Positions 8,101 through 15,943 of a stretch of 64,000 nt of DNA are shown here, piece by piece. The position numbers and the translations under genes are program-made. A model generated the notes under the pieces. It was not told where the DNA came from. It searched no databases and worked only from the letters and a program-made list of their open reading frames with translations. Positions within the stretch are counted from its first letter, which is position 1. Every line of letters begins with the position of its first letter. Source of the DNA: a virus; IMG/VR virus record IMGVR_UViG_3300042868_010712, positions 1-64,000 of that record; one strand, given 5' to 3'.

Positions 8101-9648
8101 AAAGACACCAAAATTTCTGACACTATCATGCAAGGCAACAAGAGAGATCGAGTTAACGATTTCTTTACATTAAATGAACAGCAGGGAGAGCTCTCAAAAG
8201 CTGTAGAGCAAGTTAAGGACGCTCAAGGTAATGTACAGTACGATGAGAATGGTAACGTCAAGACTAGGACTGTATATAAAAACACTAAAAACAAAGAAGA
8301 AACTATAAAGAGGTTCAAAGAAGCCTACGCTAAAGGAGAGAGTATCAGCGACTTCTTTCAAAGAGAGTTTATTACAGGAAATACAGGCAACGCTGACGCA
8401 CAAACCGCAGCCAGACAAAGCAGACTGGCAATCATGGAGGAGATGCTGAACTCGGTCAGGTCCGAACCTGAAAAAGAGCGCGTTAAAAAGAGGATAAAGG
8501 CAGAGGCAGACGCACAAGAGGTAACGTCGAAAAGATTCAGCGCCATACAGGCCCCGGTGGTAACTCAAGCCATCAACGCATTCATGCAGGGCAAAGTTGA
8601 TGGAAATTTGACAGAAGCTTTAACAGGTATATTTGCGATTAAAGGAGAAGACGACGTCAGAGCAGAGCCTTTAAAAAATGCGCAAAAAGCAATGGAAAGT
8701 GCAGCCTCAAAAGTTCAAAAAAATGTAGGCACGCAGCAGGATTTAATTAGAGGAACGGATGTCACTAAAGACATTAATGATATAGTACAAGCAAGAAAAG
8801 ATGCCGCATTTGCCGAGGGCGACATGGCGCAGGCTTCAAAATTAGGCAATGTAACAAAAGAAGAACTAGAGAACCTTGTAAATACCGGCGGAGCTTTAAA
8901 AGCAGATCCAAACCTAGACACTGCAGAAAAGCGCAGAGATAGACTAAGCCAGCTTAGAGAAGAAGCTAAAGGAGGGTTTAAGGGAAGCAGCAAAGAGCAG
9001 GCCAGAATTAAAAAAGACATGCTTAAGGCTCTCGAAGCTCATGAGAAGCTAGGTACTCTTGATATCGATGAGGCATTTAAAGCCGCCAATAGCGGTACGG
9101 TTTCTGGTGTATTGGCTGGCGAAGCTATAGCTCACACTGAAACAGAAAAGAAAAAATTACTGCAGGCGTCTAAAAACGAAAAAGTTAAGACCATGAGTGA
9201 AACCCTGACAGAGCAGGCAGGCAGGGTACAGGGAGAATCTTCGGAAGAAATCAAGAAGGCTAGAGAATTCTATATACAGAAATATGGAAAAAAGGACGCA
9301 GACTCAAAAATGCTTGAGGATTTCACAAAAAGAGGCAAGGAAGGAGACGAGCAAAACGATAAAGATAACTATTTTAGACAAAAAGAAGTTCAGGAAAAAT
9401 TAAAAGACACCGGCAAAAAGGGCAAGGGAATGCGCGATTTGAGTGACATATTGACTAACACTCAAGATCAAATACAGGGAGAAAAAGACAGACTATCAGC
9501 GTCAGGCGGAGGAAAAGGACCAGGAGACGGAGGAGCAGCAGGACTAAATGCAACCATGGAAAAAATAGCGACCATGTTAAGTGCAGACTCCGGCCTAGGT
9601 GGACAATTAGGTCAGCTAGTCATTGCTCTACAGCAACTCAAAAACTAA
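5134..9648 (+). CDS. Tape measure protein
   Basis: 1504 residues, overwhelmingly helical and rich in Ala, Lys, Glu and Gln. It follows the chaperone pair and precedes the baseplate genes, which defines the tape measure position. Residues ~510-560 form a Pro-Asn-Gln tripeptide repeat that must interrupt the helix. The N-terminus is Met/Gly-rich (around GNPMAASMGIYASMAGAGG), and the last 35 residues form a Gly-rich turn plus an amphipathic helix. At about 0.15 nm per residue the family rule gives a tail near 225 nm (inference). No lytic transglycosylase or peptidase motif was noticed. Confidence 0.85.
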   Translation: MNEYGDQVGSFRPYGAFSEYHSMGRNYGDPRLNMLGQVLFGHSYMPKPESGQSAYDAFLQKERSMHFMNLQKSQFANNPFFQSIGVGKDNKFLKSFGMAASPDSTISRFMSPMMGGNPMAASMGIYASMAGAGGMGNFGRISSISEEETESVMQNIASEFYKTQKYEGPEGYREKLKNKTADFLSDQLKTGPAGERFLQDLGIKVEKDKNGKVTQETKDRIRRFDVTGTESDIAQEDVKSTVSSNIKADIDKAIKESDSKTKKALDERIKKQILAHGVAAADEIEEAAKDTSGVKLKELVSRYDSKGEVRTGKESQAAREEIAKDLGASIAGLKKAEKNYSEALSPPEVEAEKRSDKPSETTRKLVNPEGEKQEKESFFSRFLKGFTKEKTTQPIEQSAKYDPLRFDKDGVSLEAYGSGIKEQLTQIRKAKELGLLPKESNNFNFTGYQLTDKELKPILPDENRSKLKSVLAARQAAAMMTGDTQELEKIQAETKDVLEKYPSIKQETGTSNQTNQPNQPNQPNQPSQPNQPNQPNQPNQPNQPNQPNQPNQPNQPNQPNQANRKALEDAAQERKKASSEVAKKLLGIGVPEQKIKEITSEDGIISTDKAEDLLDFYKKGGVAKENTGTDAKKIRDSIEAQSYLANEIDNLARDVDTAKDSKTKNIAQKSLKNKLQSQLGYASNQYQDLLDSDGNVDTAKARKYAEGARSLNPLQRDFMDAQNKADRYNGINFQNTRGYKIEDYTSAFQKASELRALGEKKYADPGQTAKDFQKNAGQFMDAAKSLFGDKSGAELVESASKLVGKDKLDLSSAKGTSEISELLRKAKATARVANMSLSTMFSIIDATTDLVRNNPQLQYMSQASVSNMALKSIETAADLGSSMGAADYRKLGGAQGIATTEAQENLNFAQSEKGGAIAAFMLAGKGVDVDPLTGKDASDRIKDMFEAGELDARSIYSGKGLDKVAKELKTNIARVHTIAGDEIMQQEAFKDTKISDTIMQGNKRDRVNDFFTLNEQQGELSKAVEQVKDAQGNVQYDENGNVKTRTVYKNTKNKEETIKRFKEAYAKGESISDFFQREFITGNTGNADAQTAARQSRLAIMEEMLNSVRSEPEKERVKKRIKAEADAQEVTSKRFSAIQAPVVTQAINAFMQGKVDGNLTEALTGIFAIKGEDDVRAEPLKNAQKAMESAASKVQKNVGTQQDLIRGTDVTKDINDIVQARKDAAFAEGDMAQASKLGNVTKEELENLVNTGGALKADPNLDTAEKRRDRLSQLREEAKGGFKGSSKEQARIKKDMLKALEAHEKLGTLDIDEAFKAANSGTVSGVLAGEAIAHTETEKKKLLQASKNEKVKTMSETLTEQAGRVQGESSEEIKKAREFYIQKYGKKDADSKMLEDFTKRGKEGDEQNDKDNYFRQKEVQEKLKDTGKKGKGMRDLSDILTNTQDQIQGEKDRLSASGGGKGPGDGGAAGLNATMEKIATMLSADSGLGGQLGQLVIALQQLKN
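6673..6816 (+). repeat. In-frame tandem repeat encoding (Pro-Asn-Gln)n
   Basis: Nine-base units alternating between CCTAACCAA and CCCAACCAG form an 18-base period repeated about eight times, with one unit mutated to encode PSQ. The repeat keeps frame in the tape measure gene and encodes about 16 PNQ triplets. Copy number could change by slippage and would alter the length of an extended linker. Confidence 0.9.
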
Positions 9649-9654
9649 CAACAT

Positions 9655-10098
9655 ATGTCAGCATACCTAGCAACATCAACAAAGAATGACCTCTATAAAT
9701 CTGGAGGCACAGCAGATCATTTAATTAAAATATCCGGAGTAGACGATATCGTGGGCGAGGAAGGCTTGGCCATTTACAATACAATCACAGGTAAAATAAA
9801 TGACACCCTGCAGTACTTCTTAACTTACGACGACGTAATTAAAGTTGTGTGGTTTGGCAAGGGTGTAGGTTCTATCACAGCAGAAGGCACAATGTTTTCA
9901 GATTGTGACGGAGATATTCCAGGCATAAATAAATTCCATTCAGCTATATCAGGCTTGAGAGGTACCGTGTCTTCAGCCACAATAGGCAGTCTACATTTTG
10001 ATGTGATGATCACGGACGCCAGCGTATCTGTTTCCGGCGATCCTGACACATTGGCAAACTTTCAGATCACCATGGCCGTCCTCAACCATAACATGTAA
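9655..10098 (+). CDS. Baseplate/tube-initiator-like structural protein
   Basis: 147 residues, predicted beta-rich (DVIKVVWFGKGVGSITAEG, HFDVMITDASVSVSGDP, NFQITMAVLNHNM). Its size and its place directly after the tape measure fit small tube-fold proteins that start tube polymerisation on the hub (gpU-, gp48/54- or gp53-type roles). The start is acatATG, six bases after the tape measure stop. Assignment rests on position and strand pattern. Confidence 0.5.
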   Translation: MSAYLATSTKNDLYKSGGTADHLIKISGVDDIVGEEGLAIYNTITGKINDTLQYFLTYDDVIKVVWFGKGVGSITAEGTMFSDCDGDIPGINKFHSAISGLRGTVSSATIGSLHFDVMITDASVSVSGDPDTLANFQITMAVLNHNM

Positions 10099-10103
10099 AA
10101 CCT

Positions 10104-11063
10104 ATGGTAAATCATTTTGCTACATTATTGATAAATCTAGACCTTAAGGAATTTAACGCCTTACGTGAGCGCTATCTACTTGCTGATAATTCTGATTTAT
10201 TATTATTAGCTCAAAGTAATAACGATAGAAGTTATAAAATAGCGCTAGGCGATTATTACACAGAATTAGAATATATGGATAAGGTGAGTCTGTATATTAA
10301 TAGAAAGTTTAAAAAAGTAGCACTGCCAGAACCCTTGACCAAATTTTATGAAATGCTTTTTCCAGCCGAAGCATCATTTCATTATAAGCATTTTTTGCTA
10401 TATAGTTGTTTACGTTTAATCGCTGCGACAGTATACTCTGATGATGTTGCAGTTTACGATAACCGCTTAACGTACAGCCTGGATGATTCGATAGAGTATT
10501 TCAGATTTTCTAAAATTTTTACACCAGCAATAAGCTCTAACGCTTACGATATAATCGTTACAGGTCAGGTTGAAACCTTAGAGAATATAGAAGAGTCTAA
10601 AAATAGCTTTATCGTTAGACAAGTAGGCAACACACCCAGCGTAACAGTTTTCTCAGCTACCCAAAAAAAATATTACAAGGCAGGTAAAATACCTACACAA
10701 AAAGCGAAAGACATGGAGATCCCATTAATTTTTCAAGGCAGAAACTCAGCCCAGATACCTGTAGGCGATGTAGGTTTGAAATTTTCATTTACCGGAGACA
10801 TGACTAATTTTACTGGTACAGCTAATAAAAATTGGCGCTTTGCTGTGCAAGCTCCATTTAATTTTAAGTTTCAAAAAATAATGCAAACTTTTAAAATTAG
10901 AGAAGACGTAGTGACTAATATGCTGCGTTATGCTGAGGATAAATGCAATTCGACTTACTCTAATTTATGGCTAACGCATTATAATGACGTATATCGTTTT
11001 GCTGGCTTGCTTATGGCTTATGTAGAAAGGGTTAATTCTGTATGGCTGGAAAATCGTGGGTAA
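10104..11063 (+). CDS. Uncharacterised tail/baseplate protein (319 aa)
   Basis: No family recognised. The N-terminal 140 residues look helical and aromatic-rich (YYTELEYMDKVSLYINRKF, HYKHFLLYSCLRLIAATVY). The middle has beta strands, and the C-terminal 60 residues are helical again. Its 3' end overlaps the start of the hub gene by 22 bases, so the two are translationally coupled. Position between a tube-initiator-like gene and the hub suggests a hub-associated structural component. Confidence 0.6.
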   Translation: MVNHFATLLINLDLKEFNALRERYLLADNSDLLLLAQSNNDRSYKIALGDYYTELEYMDKVSLYINRKFKKVALPEPLTKFYEMLFPAEASFHYKHFLLYSCLRLIAATVYSDDVAVYDNRLTYSLDDSIEYFRFSKIFTPAISSNAYDIIVTGQVETLENIEESKNSFIVRQVGNTPSVTVFSATQKKYYKAGKIPTQKAKDMEIPLIFQGRNSAQIPVGDVGLKFSFTGDMTNFTGTANKNWRFAVQAPFNFKFQKIMQTFKIREDVVTNMLRYAEDKCNSTYSNLWLTHYNDVYRFAGLLMAYVERVNSVWLENRG

Positions 11064-12715
11064 CTTTAGATGTCACAGGAATAGACGGAGTTACAATTAC
11101 AGGCGTAACCATAAATTACGCTGTAGGAAGTATACCTACAGCGATGATAGACTTTGTGCCAGGGACAGCAGGACAGATCGATGTATCTAAGGCAAGTGCA
11201 GGAGTATTACAGGACGTAGAAAGCAAAAAAAGAGACGACGTTAGCATTAATCTCAGTGTACGTACCTACGCCTCGTCAGGCGGCGGCTATACCAGAAAGT
11301 TGGAATTCAAGGGTCTTCTTGACGGTATGAATGTCTCCAATTCTGTCGGTCAGAATAGATATCAGGCTGTAGCCAAAGGCAAAGCTCAAGTACTTAGAGA
11401 GCTCACCAAAATTACACCAGGGCTTTATCCTACGTCTATTAACATATACAAAAATCCAGGGTATTCGGGCAATACATCAGCACAGAAAGGCGACAACCAG
11501 GCGCATACAGCCCTTAACGGTATGATGCATAAACTGGCAGGAAAAGGTGAGACCCCAGAAAACACAGATCCTATAACGTTCTATACAGATCTATTAAAAG
11601 AATTAATGGAGATGCAGGAAAAGGAATGGGAAAAATTTATAGGTACTGAAAAGCTTGTACAGGGAGGTATACCTTTAAAAGAGGTTTTTGAGTCCCAAGG
11701 ATACAAAAAAGGACTACAAACAGGTAAGCAGTTTTTTGAAAACAGAGACTTAAGTGCTGTTACCGGAGGCAGCATGATGGGACAGGTAAGTAGAAAGGAT
11801 ATCGCCAATGGTATCATGAAGCATTTCATTGAAGGGCCAGATAATATATTAGATAACTATCTCTCATTTTTAGCTGAGATGAATTGCTCTGTTATATTCG
11901 GCAACTCTAAAATGATAGTGGTACCCTCAAACTCTGTACTCAAGCAAGAACTTACACCTCCAGGGGATCAAGAATCTCAGACAGAACCCAACAAAGCAGG
12001 CCCTGCAGATTACAATGGTTATGTTTACAACGACAACGGCTATAAAGATATTGCACATGTTCTTGTGTTACGTACAGGTGCTGTTGGAGGATACTCAAAC
12101 GGTTCAGTTACGAAAGAGAGAATGGTGATAGGGCAATACAGTAATAATGAATCAAAGGCTAGTGGAGTTTTGGCTGTTTACGGTAACCCATGGATGGTTA
12201 CGTTCCCACACACAGCTCAACCTAAAGATGCGCAGGAAGTAAAAACCTCTGCAGAGTCAGGTAATGTTTTACCTGATGGAGCAAAGGGCAAATCCGGCGG
12301 TGAGGGTGAGGCAGCCAAAGGAGAAGCAAGAGAAGATGAAAAGAATAGCTCCTACGAAGAGGAACTCAGTGAGTCTGTAAAAAATTACGCTGAAACAATG
12401 TACTACCACGCTAAGTACTTTGATAGGCAGGGTTCAATAAACCTAGACTTTAACCCGCAGTGGGCACCAGGCACAGGAGGATGGCTATACATCAAAGAAG
12501 CCAAGACATTCATTTCATTTTATGTGACCAGCGTAACGCACAGAGTAGATATGTCGCCGCCAGCCAACGGAACAGCAATAACCACTATCAGTTTCTGTTC
12601 AGGTAGGCTAGGGTCAACCCCATCAGGAACATCCGAAGATAAATACCTAGGCTACAACATAGGCAAAGAAAAAGGCGCACAGCAGTCTTTCATAGGCGAC
12701 ATAGGCGCACAATAA
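11042..12715 (+). CDS. Baseplate hub protein (gpD/gp27-like)
   Basis: 557 residues. The N-terminal domain (SWVTLDVTGIDGVTITG, AMIDFVPGTAG, VSINLSVRTYA, KLEFKGLLDGMNVS) resembles the first beta-barrel of tail hub proteins that form the tube-spike adaptor ring. A central helical insertion and a charged Gly/Glu linker (~residues 400-440) precede a C-terminal beta domain ending near GGWLYIKEAKTFISFYVTSV, the expected layout for gpD-type hubs. Overlap with the preceding gene indicates coordinated synthesis. Confidence 0.55.
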   Translation: MAGKSWVTLDVTGIDGVTITGVTINYAVGSIPTAMIDFVPGTAGQIDVSKASAGVLQDVESKKRDDVSINLSVRTYASSGGGYTRKLEFKGLLDGMNVSNSVGQNRYQAVAKGKAQVLRELTKITPGLYPTSINIYKNPGYSGNTSAQKGDNQAHTALNGMMHKLAGKGETPENTDPITFYTDLLKELMEMQEKEWEKFIGTEKLVQGGIPLKEVFESQGYKKGLQTGKQFFENRDLSAVTGGSMMGQVSRKDIANGIMKHFIEGPDNILDNYLSFLAEMNCSVIFGNSKMIVVPSNSVLKQELTPPGDQESQTEPNKAGPADYNGYVYNDNGYKDIAHVLVLRTGAVGGYSNGSVTKERMVIGQYSNNESKASGVLAVYGNPWMVTFPHTAQPKDAQEVKTSAESGNVLPDGAKGKSGGEGEAAKGEAREDEKNSSYEEELSESVKNYAETMYYHAKYFDRQGSINLDFNPQWAPGTGGWLYIKEAKTFISFYVTSVTHRVDMSPPANGTAITTISFCSGRLGSTPSGTSEDKYLGYNIGKEKGAQQSFIGDIGAQ

Positions 12716-12730
12716 CTAGATACTATTTAT

Positions 12731-13363
12731 ATGAACGACGTAGAAAAATTAATAAAAGAAAATAAAAAATTAATAGATCTTGAAGCCTCTAGATATGCAA
12801 CAAATCTACCGCTGATAACTGTTCAGATTGAGGCCTACAAGCTTGCCCGTGAAGCTGCTAAAACATACAATCCTGCTGCAGGCTTTAAGTTCAGTACGCA
12901 CCTTGTAAACAGTCTAAAGAAATTATCCAGACTATCTACACAATATGGAAACGTATTAAGGGTACCTGAAAATGTTCAGTTTGGAGTAAATAAAGTTCAA
13001 AAGGTAGAAAAAGATTTGGAGCATACACTAGGAAGATCTCCGACACTTGAAGAAATTTCTCATCATTCTGGATTTTCTCCAAAAGCAGTCACGAACATGC
13101 TTAGCACAAGAAAAACGTCTACAGGCATATCCTCAATGTTTGAAGCACCAGCTTTGTTTGATAGCTCCAATGACGAATGGGTGCAATTTGTGTATCATGA
13201 TTTATCTGATACAGATAAGCTAATATTTGAGCACAAAACAGGGTTCAGTGGTAAGCAAATACTAGACAATAGTGCGTTATCTAAAAAATTAAATTTGTCC
13301 CCAAGCACTTTAAATAATAGAATAAAGTTAATAAATACAACTTTATCGAAAGGCTGGAAGTAA
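12731..13363 (+). CDS. Sigma-70-like transcription factor
   Basis: 210 residues. Residues ~33-70 (EAYKLAREAAKTYNPAAGFK then FSTHLVNSL) match region 2 of sigma70 factors, where the family reads A-x3-FDP-x2-G-x-KF-x-TY. Residues ~100-124 (LGRSPTLEEISHHSGFS) match the region 3 helix-turn-helix. Residues ~180-205 (ALSKKLNLSPSTLNNRI) look like a region 4 helix-turn-helix. The domain order is right but the protein is short, so it may be a minimal phage sigma for late genes. It sits inside the baseplate operon, so it would be made with the genes it may activate. Confidence 0.72.
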   Translation: MNDVEKLIKENKKLIDLEASRYATNLPLITVQIEAYKLAREAAKTYNPAAGFKFSTHLVNSLKKLSRLSTQYGNVLRVPENVQFGVNKVQKVEKDLEHTLGRSPTLEEISHHSGFSPKAVTNMLSTRKTSTGISSMFEAPALFDSSNDEWVQFVYHDLSDTDKLIFEHKTGFSGKQILDNSALSKKLNLSPSTLNNRIKLINTTLSKGWK

Positions 13364-13785
13364 TGAGCACTAAAAAAGAATTAAAAGATTTAGTTAAGGC
13401 CATATCAAAATGGGCCGAAGAAGGCATTCCCCCTGCCCGCTTAGGTAACGACGCGTCTACACCTAGACCCTGGTACTGCAAGACTAACGAGTATGAAAAG
13501 TCTTTTAAACTTGAGGATTTAAAAACCGAAACAGATAGAGAAGAATTAAATAATAAGTACGTTGAAAGATTTCATGAAATAGATCCTAAGTCCAGAAAGG
13601 GAATAAGCGCACTCAAGTCTGAGATATCTGCATTATATAGCTATCAAAAATGCTTTACGCAAAGATACAAAGGCAGGATGCATTTTTACCGAGATGACTT
13701 ATCGCAAAAAGGTAAGAGAACAGGGCACGCTTACGGGCGAGGCGCAAAGCGATTTGAAGGTTTTAAAAGCCAGCTAGACTCATAA
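13363..13785 (+). CDS. Hypothetical basic 140-residue protein
   Basis: Starts within the stop of the sigma-like gene (TAATG). It is rich in Lys/Arg, with aromatic residues and a C-terminal run (RKG, KGRMHFYRDD, KGKRTGHAYGRGAKRF) that could bind nucleic acid. No family is recognised. Tight coupling to the sigma-like gene makes a transcription-related role possible, but it could equally be a baseplate accessory. Confidence 0.6.
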   Translation: MSTKKELKDLVKAISKWAEEGIPPARLGNDASTPRPWYCKTNEYEKSFKLEDLKTETDREELNNKYVERFHEIDPKSRKGISALKSEISALYSYQKCFTQRYKGRMHFYRDDLSQKGKRTGHAYGRGAKRFEGFKSQLDS

Positions 13786-13790
13786 TTCTT

Positions 13791-14273
13791 ATGCCGGTAA
13801 ATTCAATAATATCAGACTATACTGGCCGAAAGAAAGATCTGAGCATCCTTCAAACACCTGACGCTTCGCTAGTAGGAGCACAGACAGTTACCCCATCGTT
13901 TGGTGCTCCTAGTAGATTTTGTGCAGGTATACAAAAATTGATACAGCGCTACGCTATAATACTTCTCACGAACCTAGAGTCACAGCAAAACTACCCAGAA
14001 TTTGGTACACGCTTCATAGCAACCTTAAGTACAAATAGCAGTATAGATAGAATATTAGCCAGACAAATATTCACACTAGCAAACGCCATAGCCGTCAAAA
14101 CATTGCAAAATTACCAAATAAAGAATAAAAATATTCCTAACGACGAGCGCATAGATAGCGCGACTTTAAGAAATATTGTTGTAGTACCTAACCTAGGATC
14201 TGTTTCTTTTGACATTGCCATAACTTCCGAGGCAGGACAAACCGTAGACTTTTTATTACCTTTACCTAAATAA
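13791..14273 (+). CDS. Baseplate wedge protein, gp25/W-like
   Basis: 160 residues. The segment IQKLIQRYAIILLTNLESQQ, followed at once by NYPEFGTRF, resembles the gp25 lysozyme-like wedge family, where a helix is followed by P-x-FG. The C-terminus is beta-rich (LRNIVVVPNLGSVSFDIAIT). It lies immediately before a J/gp6-type gene, the conserved W-J gene pair of contractile tails. It nucleates sheath assembly on the baseplate in known systems. Confidence 0.6.
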   Translation: MPVNSIISDYTGRKKDLSILQTPDASLVGAQTVTPSFGAPSRFCAGIQKLIQRYAIILLTNLESQQNYPEFGTRFIATLSTNSSIDRILARQIFTLANAIAVKTLQNYQIKNKNIPNDERIDSATLRNIVVVPNLGSVSFDIAITSEAGQTVDFLLPLPK

Positions 14274-14277
14274 ATTT

Positions 14278-15939
14278 ATGGCAGAAACAATACAAACAAC
14301 AGCGTCTAGACTAGAGGCTTTCATAGCACAGAATTATACAGATGTAGAGACTGGTCCAGGCTCAGTAATCAACGAATTACTCATCAAATTAGCTGCGTCT
14401 ATACAGAACGAGCAGTATAATAAGATTAACGAGCTTTCACAGTCTTATACCTTTAATAACGCATTAGCGTCCACAACAGATACTTATTCTCCTGTGATTG
14501 ACGCAGTGGCCTCTAATTATAATACGGTAAGAGCCCAGGGTAATTATGTACGAGGAAAAATAAAAGTCACGGTAAGTTCTGGAGGCATGTTTGCCTTTCA
14601 GCAAAGCTCTCTAATATTCACAGATGTCTCTCTAGGTTTAAACTTTATATTAGAACAAGCTGTGCGTGTGAATGTTACACCCATAGCTGCCCTTAATGAA
14701 GGCCAAGTTTACAGCACTGAAAACGGGATGTTCTATTATATTCTTCCAGTTATTGCCGAGCAGCCAGGCACAAAATACCAATTAAACGCAGGCTCAAAGT
14801 TTTCTATAGGGGCTAAAAATTACATAGCGGGGTTTGTATCGGCTGAAGCTTATGGCAATTTCTCTTCAGGTAGCGACACCGAAACAGACAAACAATTAAT
14901 TTCTAGAATAAAAACAACCTTAGGTAATTCAAGAGTCGAATCGGCTGCAGGAATATATAATAAATTCAAGGAGAGCTTTCCAGGGTTTCAAACACTCTCT
15001 GTTTGCGGCGCAAACGATCCAGAATTACTTAGAGCAAAACAAAACGCGCTAGGTATATCTACATTTGGAAAGGCTGACGTGTATGTGCGCTCCAGCCTTG
15101 GGTTAGAAACAAAAAAAATTATCAAGAAAGCTAAAAAAATTTCAAGCAACTTGTGGCGTATAGACATGCTTAATACGGACGTTCCTGGTTTTTATCGCAT
15201 ACGCTCCATATTGCCTGTAGTCTCTAACGTAAACTTAGGAGGAACTTTAAATCCTTCTGCATTAAAATATGGTTATAGCGTTTACTTAGATAAAAGAAAC
15301 AACGAGATTACCAGTTATAATGCTAGAAATGGTGTAGTTGACGATCGTCAGGCAATACAGAATGCCCGATTCACAAAATATCAAACCGCCTCTTTTGAGT
15401 TTGCGGCAGAATATTTTCCAGATGTGCTAGTAAACAACACAGCAGATTTTGAGGTTGAAGTCATATATCAGCCATTTATAGCAGAAATGCAGGATCTATT
15501 ATTATCTGAAAATAACAGGCTTGCTTGCGCTGATTATTTGGTGAGAGCTGTAACTCCATGCGAAGTATCTTTAAATATCAAGCTATTAAAAAAACGGCCA
15601 ATCGACACCTATTCTTCCTTAAACCTAGGAGGACTAAAGGCAGATATTTTTAAATATATAAACACAATACCTTTTGGCGAAGATTTACAAGCTTCAAGTA
15701 TAGTAGATATATGTCATAACTACGGCATTAAAAGGGTCGACCTACCAATCAAAATGTCCGGATTGATTCTGTCCCCTGACGGTACAAATATAGAACTTAA
15801 CGGAGAGGACGTTTTATCTCTACCTAATTTACCGCATAAAGGAGTTACGCCAAAAACTACATTATACTTTGTAGACTATTACAGGCAAGTAGCAGGAGAA
15901 ATACAGCCTATAGATAATATAGGTCTAAGCATTGCCTAA
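14278..15939 (+). CDS. Baseplate wedge protein, J/gp6-like
   Basis: 553 residues. The N-terminal helix (ETGPGSVINELLIKLAAS) and the central SSGSDTETDKQLISRIKTTL match baseplate J family features, in which a G-x-D-x-E-[TS]-D-x-[ED]-[LY]-R/L-x-R segment is conserved. It follows the gp25-like gene by four bases. In known phages this protein forms the inner iris of the wedge. The start tttATG at 14278 is in the local context. Confidence 0.75.
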   Translation: MAETIQTTASRLEAFIAQNYTDVETGPGSVINELLIKLAASIQNEQYNKINELSQSYTFNNALASTTDTYSPVIDAVASNYNTVRAQGNYVRGKIKVTVSSGGMFAFQQSSLIFTDVSLGLNFILEQAVRVNVTPIAALNEGQVYSTENGMFYYILPVIAEQPGTKYQLNAGSKFSIGAKNYIAGFVSAEAYGNFSSGSDTETDKQLISRIKTTLGNSRVESAAGIYNKFKESFPGFQTLSVCGANDPELLRAKQNALGISTFGKADVYVRSSLGLETKKIIKKAKKISSNLWRIDMLNTDVPGFYRIRSILPVVSNVNLGGTLNPSALKYGYSVYLDKRNNEITSYNARNGVVDDRQAIQNARFTKYQTASFEFAAEYFPDVLVNNTADFEVEVIYQPFIAEMQDLLLSENNRLACADYLVRAVTPCEVSLNIKLLKKRPIDTYSSLNLGGLKADIFKYINTIPFGEDLQASSIVDICHNYGIKRVDLPIKMSGLILSPDGTNIELNGEDVLSLPNLPHKGVTPKTTLYFVDYYRQVAGEIQPIDNIGLSIA

Positions 15940-15943
15940 TCTT

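Noticed and set aside
8194-8568. Minus-strand 124-residue Cys/Leu-rich frame in the tape measure gene
   Set aside because: Composition is that of antisense of a Lys/Glu-rich helical gene; no promoter or matching neighbours.
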